Source: an uncultured Armatimonadota bacterium
GTDB lineage: Bacteria > Armatimonadota > Armatimonadia > Armatimonadales > Armatimonadaceae
Direction of reading: 5' to 3'
Assembly (NCBI GenBank): GCA_903881535.1
Contig: CAIRTT010000049.1
Coordinates: forward strand, 1-7,795
DNA: 7,795 bases
Both the position numbers and the translations under genes were made by a program. Of the stretch, positions 1 through 5,873 are shown one piece after another. Positions within the stretch are counted from its first letter, which is position 1; each line of letters starts with the position of its first letter. The notes under the pieces are model-generated. The model did no database searches. It was given only the letters and a program-made list of their open reading frames with translations, and was not told where the DNA came from.

Positions 1-642
1 CAGCTGGCAGGTGATGATGTGTGCAAAGCAGGCTTCATCGTGTGGGGATGTCAGCAAATCCTGATAGGTGGCCGTGCGGGTGCGTTTGTCGTGGCTTTCC
101 TGAATGTTGGGACCATCCGGGGTTGCGGTCGGCTGCGGGAAAGGCGGTTGGTCATCCGGAACAGCCGTTGCGTAGATTGCCGAGCTATCGCGGAGCCACT
201 GCGTTGTTGCCGCCAGGGAATCCTTGAGGCGTAGGCCGGTGACTTCGCGGGATGACAGTGTTTCGACATCGATGACGTAGAGCCCGATGCCACCGCCATC
301 CATGTCCGCCGTAACAGACAACCATCGGCTGTCCGGGCTCCAGTTGACGCCATCAATCCGGATGTCCGCGGGAAGATCTGTGACCATGCGCGTCTGGCCA
401 GTTGCGACATTTGTAAGGCGGATTTCTGAGCCGTGGAGTGTGGTTTGGTAGCCTGGGCGTGTTGGGTCCCAGCGAGAGCCAGCAAGCTTTAGAAATGGCT
501 TTGCCAAGGCATCCAGGGATGGATGGCTTGGATGTTCGATTGCCAGAAAGTGTTTTCTGTCGGGCGAAAATGAGATGGTTGGGTTTGCGGGTGCGAGGAC
601 TGCCTGTGTGATGTGCGGTGCTGGTTGACGGTAATGGCTCAA
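1..642 (-). CDS. S9-family serine peptidase (prolyl oligopeptidase / glutamyl endopeptidase-like), N-terminal part, 3' end off the window
   Basis: This frame is open from 642 to the left edge, giving 214 residues of the N-terminal beta-propeller of an S9 peptidase. S9 enzymes cleave peptides with an alpha/beta-hydrolase Ser-Asp-His triad; that domain would lie beyond position 1 and is not visible. The residues that point to the family are a proline-rich start, ISFSPDRKHFLAIEHPSHPS (about 23-42), then LAKPFLKLAGSRWDP (46-60), a TolB/WD40-like blade with VNWSPDSRW (99-107) and GLYVIDVET (120-128), QWLRDSSAIYAT (148-159), and TYQDLLTSPHDEACF (192-206). This order matches my memory of glutamyl-endopeptidase-like S9 proteins. 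The start is a TTG at 642-640, with GGAGGA 10 bases upstream and an in-frame TGA at 651-649 that rules out a longer form. It overlaps the stop of the upstream gene (TTGA), which suggests coupled translation. No signal peptide is seen, unlike many relatives, so this form may be cytoplasmic. The family call is firm; the exact substrate is not. Confidence 0.85.
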   Translation of the reverse strand, partial: MSHYRQPAPHITQAVLAPANPTISFSPDRKHFLAIEHPSHPSLDALAKPFLKLAGSRWDPTRPGYQTTLHGSEIRLTNVATGQTRMVTDLPADIRIDGVNWSPDSRWLSVTADMDGGGIGLYVIDVETLSSREVTGLRLKDSLAATTQWLRDSSAIYATAVPDDQPPFPQPTATPDGPNIQESHDKRTRTATYQDLLTSPHDEACFAHIITCQL

Positions 643-658
643 GCGGATTCAATCCTCC
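639..658 (-). promoter_or_regulatory. Ribosome binding site and TTGA stop/start overlap of the S9 peptidase
   Basis: On the minus strand GGAGGA (658-653) lies 10 bases before TTG (642-640), and that TTG shares two bases with the TGA (641-639) of the upstream gene. The Shine-Dalgarno match sits inside the last codons of the upstream gene. The site fixes the otherwise unexpected TTG start and suggests that the two proteins are made from one message by re-initiation. Confidence 0.6.
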
Positions 659-1658
659 AAGGGGCAAGCTCCCCGCACCAACATGCAGCATCGGGGAGGA
701 AAAGTGTGTTTTCAGGTGGTGTCGTACCCGCGTAGCGGACTCGGATACTGTTTGTGCCAGCCACAAGTGTTATGTCATCGTTGCGCTGGGCTGGGTAGTT
801 GTTTACGATGACATCGAGAGGCAATGGGTCCAAATGGCCGGTGAACTCACCCGTTGCCGTGATTTCAGTGTTCATCCACGTGGAGATTTCACCAGCTGTG
901 TTAACAAAGTAAGAGCCCGCAGTGATGCCGCTCGCTGTGACCATATAGCGCCGGAGGTGATCGGGTACCGCAATTACAATGTTGTCAGCGATTGCGTGAA
1001 TGGTAGGGATGTTGTCAATCGTGATGGTTAGTGCTTCGCCACCTGCACGGTGAAACATGACTAGATTGTGGGTATCGCCGGTCCGGCCACCGATCACGAC
1101 GTAGGCACCTGCGTATGGGTCGGGCCTTATATCTGCGCTGACAACTGTGGCGGTTGACTTGACCAGGCCGGAGTAGGCGCTAAGGAGCGACTCACTGGGG
1201 CCTATTGGCTCATCGGTCGCTAGAATCCGGCCTTCATGCGGTGCGAGTGTAAGCTCTGGAAACGCCGGGATGATTCCACCCACCGCGATATTTGCTGTCG
1301 GATTCCACACAAGGTAGATGCAACCATGTTGCCGGATATCGAAGCGCACGGCCTCTAATCCTCCAATAGTTCTGCAAACAGTGGGCGGCACCGATGTTAG
1401 ATGGTGGCGTACTCGGAGTGCCGCAAGCAGGAGTATTTTGATGGAATTATCGGCATGCTCGCTGACATCTGGAAGCAGCTCGGGAGTCGCCGCAAGGCGT
1501 TGGCAGAAAGCTGCCCCGGTATCGCAAAGAATGAGGGATGCTGGAGACGCATCTGGATGCATAGTCACCCGTGAAGTATAGCCGACTGCATGATTATTCC
1601 ACTTCAGATTGGGGAAACATTTACCGAATATCATTGTGTTAGAATCTCGCTGAGACAC
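639..1658 (-). CDS. Hypothetical protein, 339 aa; possibly a glycosidase C-terminal-like beta-sandwich region
   Basis: I do not recognise this protein with confidence. It starts at GTG 1658-1656, which has no clear ribosome binding site; an in-frame ATG at codon 9 (1634) is an alternative, and a TAA four codons upstream blocks extension. There is no signal peptide or membrane segment. From about residue 100 on, the sequence looks beta-rich: IYLVWNPTA (114-122), LTLAPHEGRILATDEPIG (136-153), AYVVIGGRTGDTHNLVMFHR (185-204) and VAGTNSIRVRYAG (299-311). Runs like these resemble the C-terminal beta-sandwich domains of large glycosidases such as GH35-type beta-galactosidases. No catalytic barrel is present, so the gene could be a 5'-truncated remnant or a stand-alone domain protein. 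The first 100 residues are unremarkable and rich in Cys and His. Its TGA overlaps the TTG start of the S9 peptidase, which argues that it is translated. Coding status is likely; the glycosidase link is a weak inference. Confidence 0.6.
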   Translation of the reverse strand: MSQRDSNTMIFGKCFPNLKWNNHAVGYTSRVTMHPDASPASLILCDTGAAFCQRLAATPELLPDVSEHADNSIKILLLAALRVRHHLTSVPPTVCRTIGGLEAVRFDIRQHGCIYLVWNPTANIAVGGIIPAFPELTLAPHEGRILATDEPIGPSESLLSAYSGLVKSTATVVSADIRPDPYAGAYVVIGGRTGDTHNLVMFHRAGGEALTITIDNIPTIHAIADNIVIAVPDHLRRYMVTASGITAGSYFVNTAGEISTWMNTEITATGEFTGHLDPLPLDVIVNNYPAQRNDDITLVAGTNSIRVRYAGTTPPENTLFLPDAACWCGELAPWRIESA

Positions 1659-1745
1659 ATTCAGTAGTTACTGCTGCATGACTTTCAATGGGAATTTTCT
1701 ACATCCATACAAACTGTGTGGGTGGTAATGCGTGGAAATGCACTG
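1659..1745. promoter_or_regulatory. Divergent intergenic region, presumed to hold promoters for both arms
   Basis: This short gap separates the leftward hypothetical/peptidase pair from the rightward polysaccharide genes, so at least one promoter should lie in or next to it. I see no convincing pair of -35 and -10 boxes. TTGAAA read on the minus strand (1689-1684) resembles a -35 box but has no good -10 partner. A plus-strand TAGAAT at 1640-1645 resembles a -10 box but lacks a -35 and lies inside the hypothetical gene. A small inverted repeat, CAGTA-GT-TACTG, lies at 1662-1673. The exact right border depends on the start of the sugar transferase, which is uncertain. Confidence 0.35.
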
Positions 1746-2477
1746 ATGATTGAAAATTTGACTGTTTCAAATGGAATTGCCCGAAAAAGTGTCCGATGTG
1801 CCATGTCTCTAAAGTTACCTCCTGTCATTTCTAAGTGTTGTGCCGGTGAGCTGGGTTCCGTACGCCCTCTTAATGCATTTGACGAGGCAGTTAAGCGTAT
1901 TCTGGACATTGTAGTGTCGTCTGTTGCGTTGATTCTGCTCTCGCCTGTGATGGCATGCGTTGCGATGTTCATCGCAATTGAAGACGGCACCCCTGTTTTT
2001 TACCGGCAGCTGCGTGTTGGTCAGCATGGACGTGAGTTTTTGTTCACGAAGTTCCGGAGCATGCGCCGTGATGCGGATGCGATTAAGGAACAACTTTCTT
2101 CGCAAAATGAAGCTGGGGATGTCATTTTTAAGATGGCAAACGACCCGCGCGTAACCCGGGTCGGCCGTGCAATCCGCCGATTGTCTATTGATGAGCTCCC
2201 ACAACTATGGTTGGTTCTTTCCGGAACGATGACTTTAGTCGGGCCTCGGCCCCATCTTCCAAAAGAAGTTGATGCATATTCCACACTGCAAAAATCGCGT
2301 TTACAGGGCAAACCAGGCCTCTTGTGCTTACGCGAGGTGACAGGACGTAGTAGACTCACTTTTTCGGAATGGGTTGACTTGGACTTGGAATATCTACGTC
2401 ACCGTTCTATTCTGCTTGACTGTTGGGTGTTATTACGTGTAATACCTGCAGTACTGAAAGCAGAAGGGGCGTACTGA
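1746..2477 (+). CDS. Bacterial sugar transferase (undecaprenyl-phosphate sugar phosphotransferase, short PglC/WbaP-core type)
   Basis: This is a monotopic phosphoglycosyl transferase of the bacterial sugar transferase family. It moves a sugar phosphate from a nucleotide sugar to undecaprenyl phosphate on the inner face of the membrane, the first step of repeat-unit synthesis. Counting from ATG 1746 (243 residues), a hydrophobic helix at 52-79 carries the family's Ser-Pro break (66-67). It is followed by the KFRSM motif (102-106), DPR (133-135), the catalytic Asp-Glu pair in DELPQLW (149-155; DE at 149-150), LVGPRP (164-169), KPG (189-191), GRS (200-202) and the terminal GAY (241-243). The four-helix N-terminal domain of full-length WbaP is absent; only about 45 extra residues precede the core. 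The stretch after KPG reads LLCLREV where many relatives have a TGLWQV-like sequence. The start is uncertain: GTG 1716, ATG 1728 and ATG 1803 are in frame, and 1746 was chosen for a weak GGA about 9 bases upstream. The sugar substrate cannot be read from the sequence. Confidence 0.93.
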   Translation: MIENLTVSNGIARKSVRCAMSLKLPPVISKCCAGELGSVRPLNAFDEAVKRILDIVVSSVALILLSPVMACVAMFIAIEDGTPVFYRQLRVGQHGREFLFTKFRSMRRDADAIKEQLSSQNEAGDVIFKMANDPRVTRVGRAIRRLSIDELPQLWLVLSGTMTLVGPRPHLPKEVDAYSTLQKSRLQGKPGLLCLREVTGRSRLTFSEWVDLDLEYLRHRSILLDCWVLLRVIPAVLKAEGAY

Positions 2478-2501
2478 TGCTGGGGAGAATCCATGTCGCC
2501 C

Positions 2502-2511
2502 GAGGGGCTAC
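2502..2511 (+). promoter_or_regulatory. Ribosome binding site of the Wzz/BY-kinase gene
   Basis: GAGGGG at 2502-2507 lies just before ATG 2512, with six bases between GAGG and the start codon. It is the best Shine-Dalgarno match on the plus strand of this window and supports the chosen start. It falls in the 34-bp gap after the sugar transferase stop. Confidence 0.6.
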
Positions 2512-4689
2512 ATGCAAGAGAGAGTTGAAAGCGTAAACGAAACCGGCCAATCGCTATCGTTGCAGGAATATGGTGACATGTTCCGCCGACGTAGGCTGGT
2601 GATTTTTCAGGTCTTTGCTTTTGTTCTGGTGGTCGGCGTACTGATCACAATGGTTCAGGCCCCAACATACAGAGCCGTCGCACGCCTGCTTGTTTCTCCG
2701 CCATCCTATGTCATCAACAATGTCAGTACGGATCCACTTGCTGCACTGTTTCAGCTCAGCCAGCAATACTCGCCACTGACGCAGGTTGAGATGATTCAAC
2801 GGTCGGAAATCAAAGACGAAGTTGGCCGCAGACTAAGCGCCAAAAACCTTCCTTTGGTCACCGTCGATGTCGTTGAAAATACATCTATTATCGAAGTCAC
2901 CGTCGAGGGAGACAACCCAAGTCTTGTGCGGGATACCGCAAACACATTGGTGGATGTTTACACCGAAAATGTAAAGACCAAGGGTGAATCGAGCCTTCGG
3001 CAGGCTAGTCAGTTTGCTTCGGATCAGGCCAAAGTCAACAACGATGACGCGATGAAGGCATTGACGGAGCTCCAGACCCTCAAGAAGGATAAAAACCTTC
3101 CTGACCTTCAGAGTAACCGTGAAGCCCAGCAGCAGGTAGTTACCGATCTCCAGATTGCGTATAATACAGCTCGCGCAGGATCCATTGAGGCCCAACGTAA
3201 AATCGAAAGTAGTCGGGAGCGCCTGAAGTCTATCCCGACGACTCGGAGTGACATTCCATCCGCGGATGCTGACCCTACCGTTCAGTCATTCCAGGTCAAA
3301 ATCGATGAGCTTGAAACCCAACTGACATCGCTCGGAACAACCCTTGGCCCAAGCGCGGATGCCATTGTTGTAAAGACAAAAGAGCTGGCTGAGCTTCGGA
3401 TACGCTTGGTGAAGTACCGCAAGTCGACGCCAATCCGCACCGCGCGCTTCAACCCTTCGTACGCAACATTGAACGAGCGGATTATTCAGCTTGAAATCGA
3501 TGCATCCGCTGCGGCGACACGTGCTGCCGGGATTGCAGAATCGCTTAAGACGGCCGATGCACGCCTGAACCAGTTTCCATTGTGGGAAAACTATTATCAG
3601 CGCCTCGAGTCAAGGATAAAGTCGAGTCAGGAACGCTCCAAGTATTGGTCCGATCAGGCACAGAACATCGAGCTGCGCCTCAAGACCATCAGCACCAATA
3701 TTCAGCCGATCGAACGTGCACTGCTTCCAACCATCCCGATTCGCCCGAAGAAACAGCAGAACATCATTCTTGCTGCCGTCATCGGTCTGGTTCTTGGCTT
3801 TGCGATTGCGCTTCTGCTTGAGCTCCTTGATGACCGTATCAACAGCCCAGAGGAAGCTGAGCGTGTTCTACGTCTCCCAAGCCTTGGCCACGTGCCGATG
3901 GTAGAGGAAGAGGGGCTTCGCCTCATCCGAGATATTTCGAGTTTCTCGCCCCTCATGGAGTCCTATCGAAGTCTCCGTACGAACCTAAACTTTGCTGCGG
4001 TCGGTAATGAACTACGAACGCTGCTGATTACATCATCGGTTCCTTCTGAAGGTAAATCAACCACGGCTGCAAACCTCGCGATGGCCCTTGCTCTCGATGG
4101 TAAGCGTGTGGTGATTGTGGATGCCGACCTTCGTCGCCCAAGTCAGCATAAGCTCTTCAAGGTGGAATCCAGCCCTGGACTCACGGATGTCCTTGTTGAC
4201 TCGCACACATTGGATGATGTTATGCAGCCGACCAATGTGGAAAATGTCTGGATTGTTCCTGCTGGTTCGCCTCCACCGAATCCGGCGGAGCTTCTTGGAA
4301 GTTCTGCGATGGAGCGTGTGGTCGAGCAGCTCAAAGAACGTGCCGACATCGTGCTCTTCGACACTCCTCCTACCTTGCTGGTTGCGGACTCAATCGTTCT
4401 CTCCGCCCGTGTAGATGGCGTCCTCCTTGTAGTTGCGTTTGGGGATACGAAGAAGGCCAACATCCGGCGCTCTGTAGAACTCCTACAGCGTGCGGGTACA
4501 TCGGTGCTCGGAACCGTCCTTAACCGTATATCAAGTCCGGGTGGTGGGTACTACTATTATTACGGTTACGGCTATGGTTACGGCTACGGCAAGTACTATA
4601 TCCCTGGCAATGTGGACACTCCGGGCAAGGCTGTCGATGCAACCCCTGAACCTGCAGCTGTCGAATCATCGGGTACGGATACAAAGTGA
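2512..4689 (+). CDS. Wzc-like polysaccharide co-polymerase / bacterial tyrosine kinase (Wzz domain fused to BY-kinase)
   Basis: This 725-residue inner-membrane protein controls polysaccharide chain length and export and, by family, autophosphorylates on a C-terminal tyrosine cluster. The Wzz part starts with a membrane segment at about 29-48. A long periplasmic region follows, mostly helical and rich in charged heptad-like stretches (roughly 165-400). A PTIPIRP motif (406-412) and a second membrane segment (418-436) close it. The cytoplasmic kinase has a Walker A of the BY-kinase type, PSEGKST (511-517, Lys515), a Walker A' VVIVDADLRRP (533-543, Asp537 and Asp539) and a Walker B IVLFDTPP (613-620). 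The tail carries 11 tyrosines within 17 residues (680-696), then a short Pro/Ala-rich end. Kinase and Wzz are one polypeptide, as in Gram-negative Wzc, unlike the split Firmicutes pairs. All key motifs are intact. Its TGA overlaps the start of the export gene (TGATG). No cognate phosphatase gene is seen in the window. Confidence 0.96.
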   Translation: MQERVESVNETGQSLSLQEYGDMFRRRRLVIFQVFAFVLVVGVLITMVQAPTYRAVARLLVSPPSYVINNVSTDPLAALFQLSQQYSPLTQVEMIQRSEIKDEVGRRLSAKNLPLVTVDVVENTSIIEVTVEGDNPSLVRDTANTLVDVYTENVKTKGESSLRQASQFASDQAKVNNDDAMKALTELQTLKKDKNLPDLQSNREAQQQVVTDLQIAYNTARAGSIEAQRKIESSRERLKSIPTTRSDIPSADADPTVQSFQVKIDELETQLTSLGTTLGPSADAIVVKTKELAELRIRLVKYRKSTPIRTARFNPSYATLNERIIQLEIDASAAATRAAGIAESLKTADARLNQFPLWENYYQRLESRIKSSQERSKYWSDQAQNIELRLKTISTNIQPIERALLPTIPIRPKKQQNIILAAVIGLVLGFAIALLLELLDDRINSPEEAERVLRLPSLGHVPMVEEEGLRLIRDISSFSPLMESYRSLRTNLNFAAVGNELRTLLITSSVPSEGKSTTAANLAMALALDGKRVVIVDADLRRPSQHKLFKVESSPGLTDVLVDSHTLDDVMQPTNVENVWIVPAGSPPPNPAELLGSSAMERVVEQLKERADIVLFDTPPTLLVADSIVLSARVDGVLLVVAFGDTKKANIRRSVELLQRAGTSVLGTVLNRISSPGGGYYYYYGYGYGYGYGKYYIPGNVDTPGKAVDATPEPAAVESSGTDTK
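4549..4599 (+). repeat. Tyrosine-cluster coding repeat with five TAYGGY hexamers
   Basis: This stretch encodes residues 680-696 of the kinase: five consecutive tyrosines, then alternating Tyr-Gly, then Lys-Tyr-Tyr. Positions 4561-4590 are five tandem hexamers of the form TAYGGY, differing only at third codon positions. The tyrosines are the expected autophosphorylation sites of a BY-kinase. Gain or loss of a hexamer would keep the frame and change the tyrosine count by one. Confidence 0.85.
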
Positions 4690-5870
4690 TGCAAGTGAAA
4701 AAATCATTGGTTGCGATGACCTGCCTCGTCGCGCTTGGTGGAATCCCGGTGCATTCCGGTTACGCACAGGCCCCAACTCCGGCAGTTGCATCCGATTACA
4801 AAGTCAAGGCTGGAGACACCATCTCGATTCAGGTGCTCAACCATCCAGAGTTTTCCATTTCTGGAACCCGTGTCCAAAACGATAACAGCATCAGTTACTT
4901 TTTTGGCCCGATTTCGGTTACCGGAAAGACCGTTTCTGAGATCGGTAATTTGGTCAAGAAAGCGATTGTCGATGCCAAACAGCTGGTGAACCCGGTTGTT
5001 TCGGTTTCGGTAGCTGCCCGGGAACCGATGACGGTGAACATCTATGGGGATGTCCGTAACGCAGGTAAGGTTGAGCTGCGAGACGGGATGCGCCTTCTTG
5101 ATGTCCTCGCGCTTGCAGGTGGGCTCCCATCTGACCGCTATGAGTTTTACAAGCTTGTTGTGTACCGTCCAGCGGGGCCGGTGACAGTGGATGTAGGCAA
5201 GCTCTACACGGGTGACCAAAAGCAGAATGTAACGCTTGAGAGCGGCGACAATATCATCATCGATGAATCTGATCCAAGTGAAACCATGGTCCGGGTTGTT
5301 GGTGAGGTGCGTTCGCAAAGCAGTGTTGTCATTCCCCGGGATGGCTCTATTCTGGCTGTGTTGAATGCCGCTGGCGGTGTCACACCCGCTGCCGCGCTCT
5401 CTCAGGCAAGCATTGTCCGTAAGGGACAAACGATCAAGGTCGACCTTCGCGGGATATTGGAGACGGGCATTGTAAAGGGTGGCACCAAGCTTGAAGCTGG
5501 AGATGTCCTTGTCATTCCGCAGAATAAAAGAGTCTTCCGTACTAACGGTGCGACACAAAAGACGGGCGAAATCATTTATCCAGATGACTGTTCGCTGACT
5601 CTCTTTGAAGCTCTTTCGATTGCCGGATTACCCGCTCAAAATGCTGATTTGAAGAATGTTCGCCTGACCCGCAAACTGACTGATGGCAAAGATGAGACAA
5701 CGACGCATAACGTCGAGATGATGCTTAAGGGGGATCTTACAAAAGATGTTCCTGTAAAACCGGATGACAGTATATTCGTTGAGTCAAGGGCTGGAAAGAA
5801 GCGCTTCAGCTTACAGGATGCACTATGGGCTGTTACTACAGCTACCGGATTGCTACGACTGTTTAGGTAG
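4689..5870 (+). CDS. Wza-like polysaccharide export protein (Poly_export plus SLBB domains)
   Basis: This is a periplasmic/outer-membrane polysaccharide export protein, the predicted partner of the kinase encoded just upstream. Counting from ATG 4689 (393 residues), a Sec signal peptide spans 1-28: KK, a hydrophobic core, then AQA as a likely signal peptidase I site. The Poly_export domain follows at about 36-112, opening with YKVKAGDTISIQVL. Two clear SLBB domains come next: VNIYGDVRNAGKVELRDG onward (116-192) and VRVVGEVRSQSSVVIPRDG onward (201-276), each with an AGG turn. A third, more divergent SLBB-like unit lies at about 283-364. The protein ends in a hydrophobic helix-like stretch (about 373-393) that could be the membrane-spanning helix of the Wza alpha-barrel, though it is short. 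There is no convincing lipobox; the Cys at 12 is preceded by Thr. The start overlaps the kinase stop as TGATG; a GTG one codon earlier (4686) is also possible. Length is close to that of E. coli Wza. Confidence 0.93.
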   Translation: MQVKKSLVAMTCLVALGGIPVHSGYAQAPTPAVASDYKVKAGDTISIQVLNHPEFSISGTRVQNDNSISYFFGPISVTGKTVSEIGNLVKKAIVDAKQLVNPVVSVSVAAREPMTVNIYGDVRNAGKVELRDGMRLLDVLALAGGLPSDRYEFYKLVVYRPAGPVTVDVGKLYTGDQKQNVTLESGDNIIIDESDPSETMVRVVGEVRSQSSVVIPRDGSILAVLNAAGGVTPAAALSQASIVRKGQTIKVDLRGILETGIVKGGTKLEAGDVLVIPQNKRVFRTNGATQKTGEIIYPDDCSLTLFEALSIAGLPAQNADLKNVRLTRKLTDGKDETTTHNVEMMLKGDLTKDVPVKPDDSIFVESRAGKKRFSLQDALWAVTTATGLLRLFR

Positions 5871-5873
5871 AGC
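5865..5873 (+). promoter_or_regulatory. Ribosome binding site supporting the GTG start of the polymerase gene
   Basis: AGG at 5865-5867 is six bases before GTG 5874 and overlaps the stop codon region of the export gene. The next in-frame ATG (5949) would cut into the first membrane segment, so the GTG is preferred. Confidence 0.45.

Noticed and set aside
51..485. Open frame of 144 codons on the minus strand
   Set aside because: It is an out-of-frame shadow of the S9 peptidase; the other minus-strand frame gives clear family motifs.
639..660. Frameshift joining the 339-residue protein and the S9 peptidase into one broken gene
   Set aside because: The S9 frame starts with its conserved family N-terminus right after a TTG with a good ribosome binding site, so two overlapping genes explain the junction better.
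353..766. Open frame of 137 codons on the minus strand spanning the S9/hypothetical junction
   Set aside because: It overlaps both better-supported genes in a different frame and has low-complexity, unprotein-like content.
1640..1645. TAGAAT as a -10 box for the polysaccharide operon
   Set aside because: No -35 hexamer at a proper distance, and one near-match hexamer is expected by chance.
2477..2536. Mini-ORF of 19 codons starting in a TGATG overlap with the sugar transferase stop, and an 11-codon ORF from ATG 2493 behind GGGGAG
   Set aside because: Both are tiny, out of frame with the kinase and overlap its start. They could act as coupling leaders, but nothing beyond position supports them.
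4704..5558. Long antisense open frame (284 codons) opposite the export gene
   Set aside because: The plus strand clearly encodes Poly_export and SLBB domains; the antisense product shows no motif and is a codon-bias shadow.
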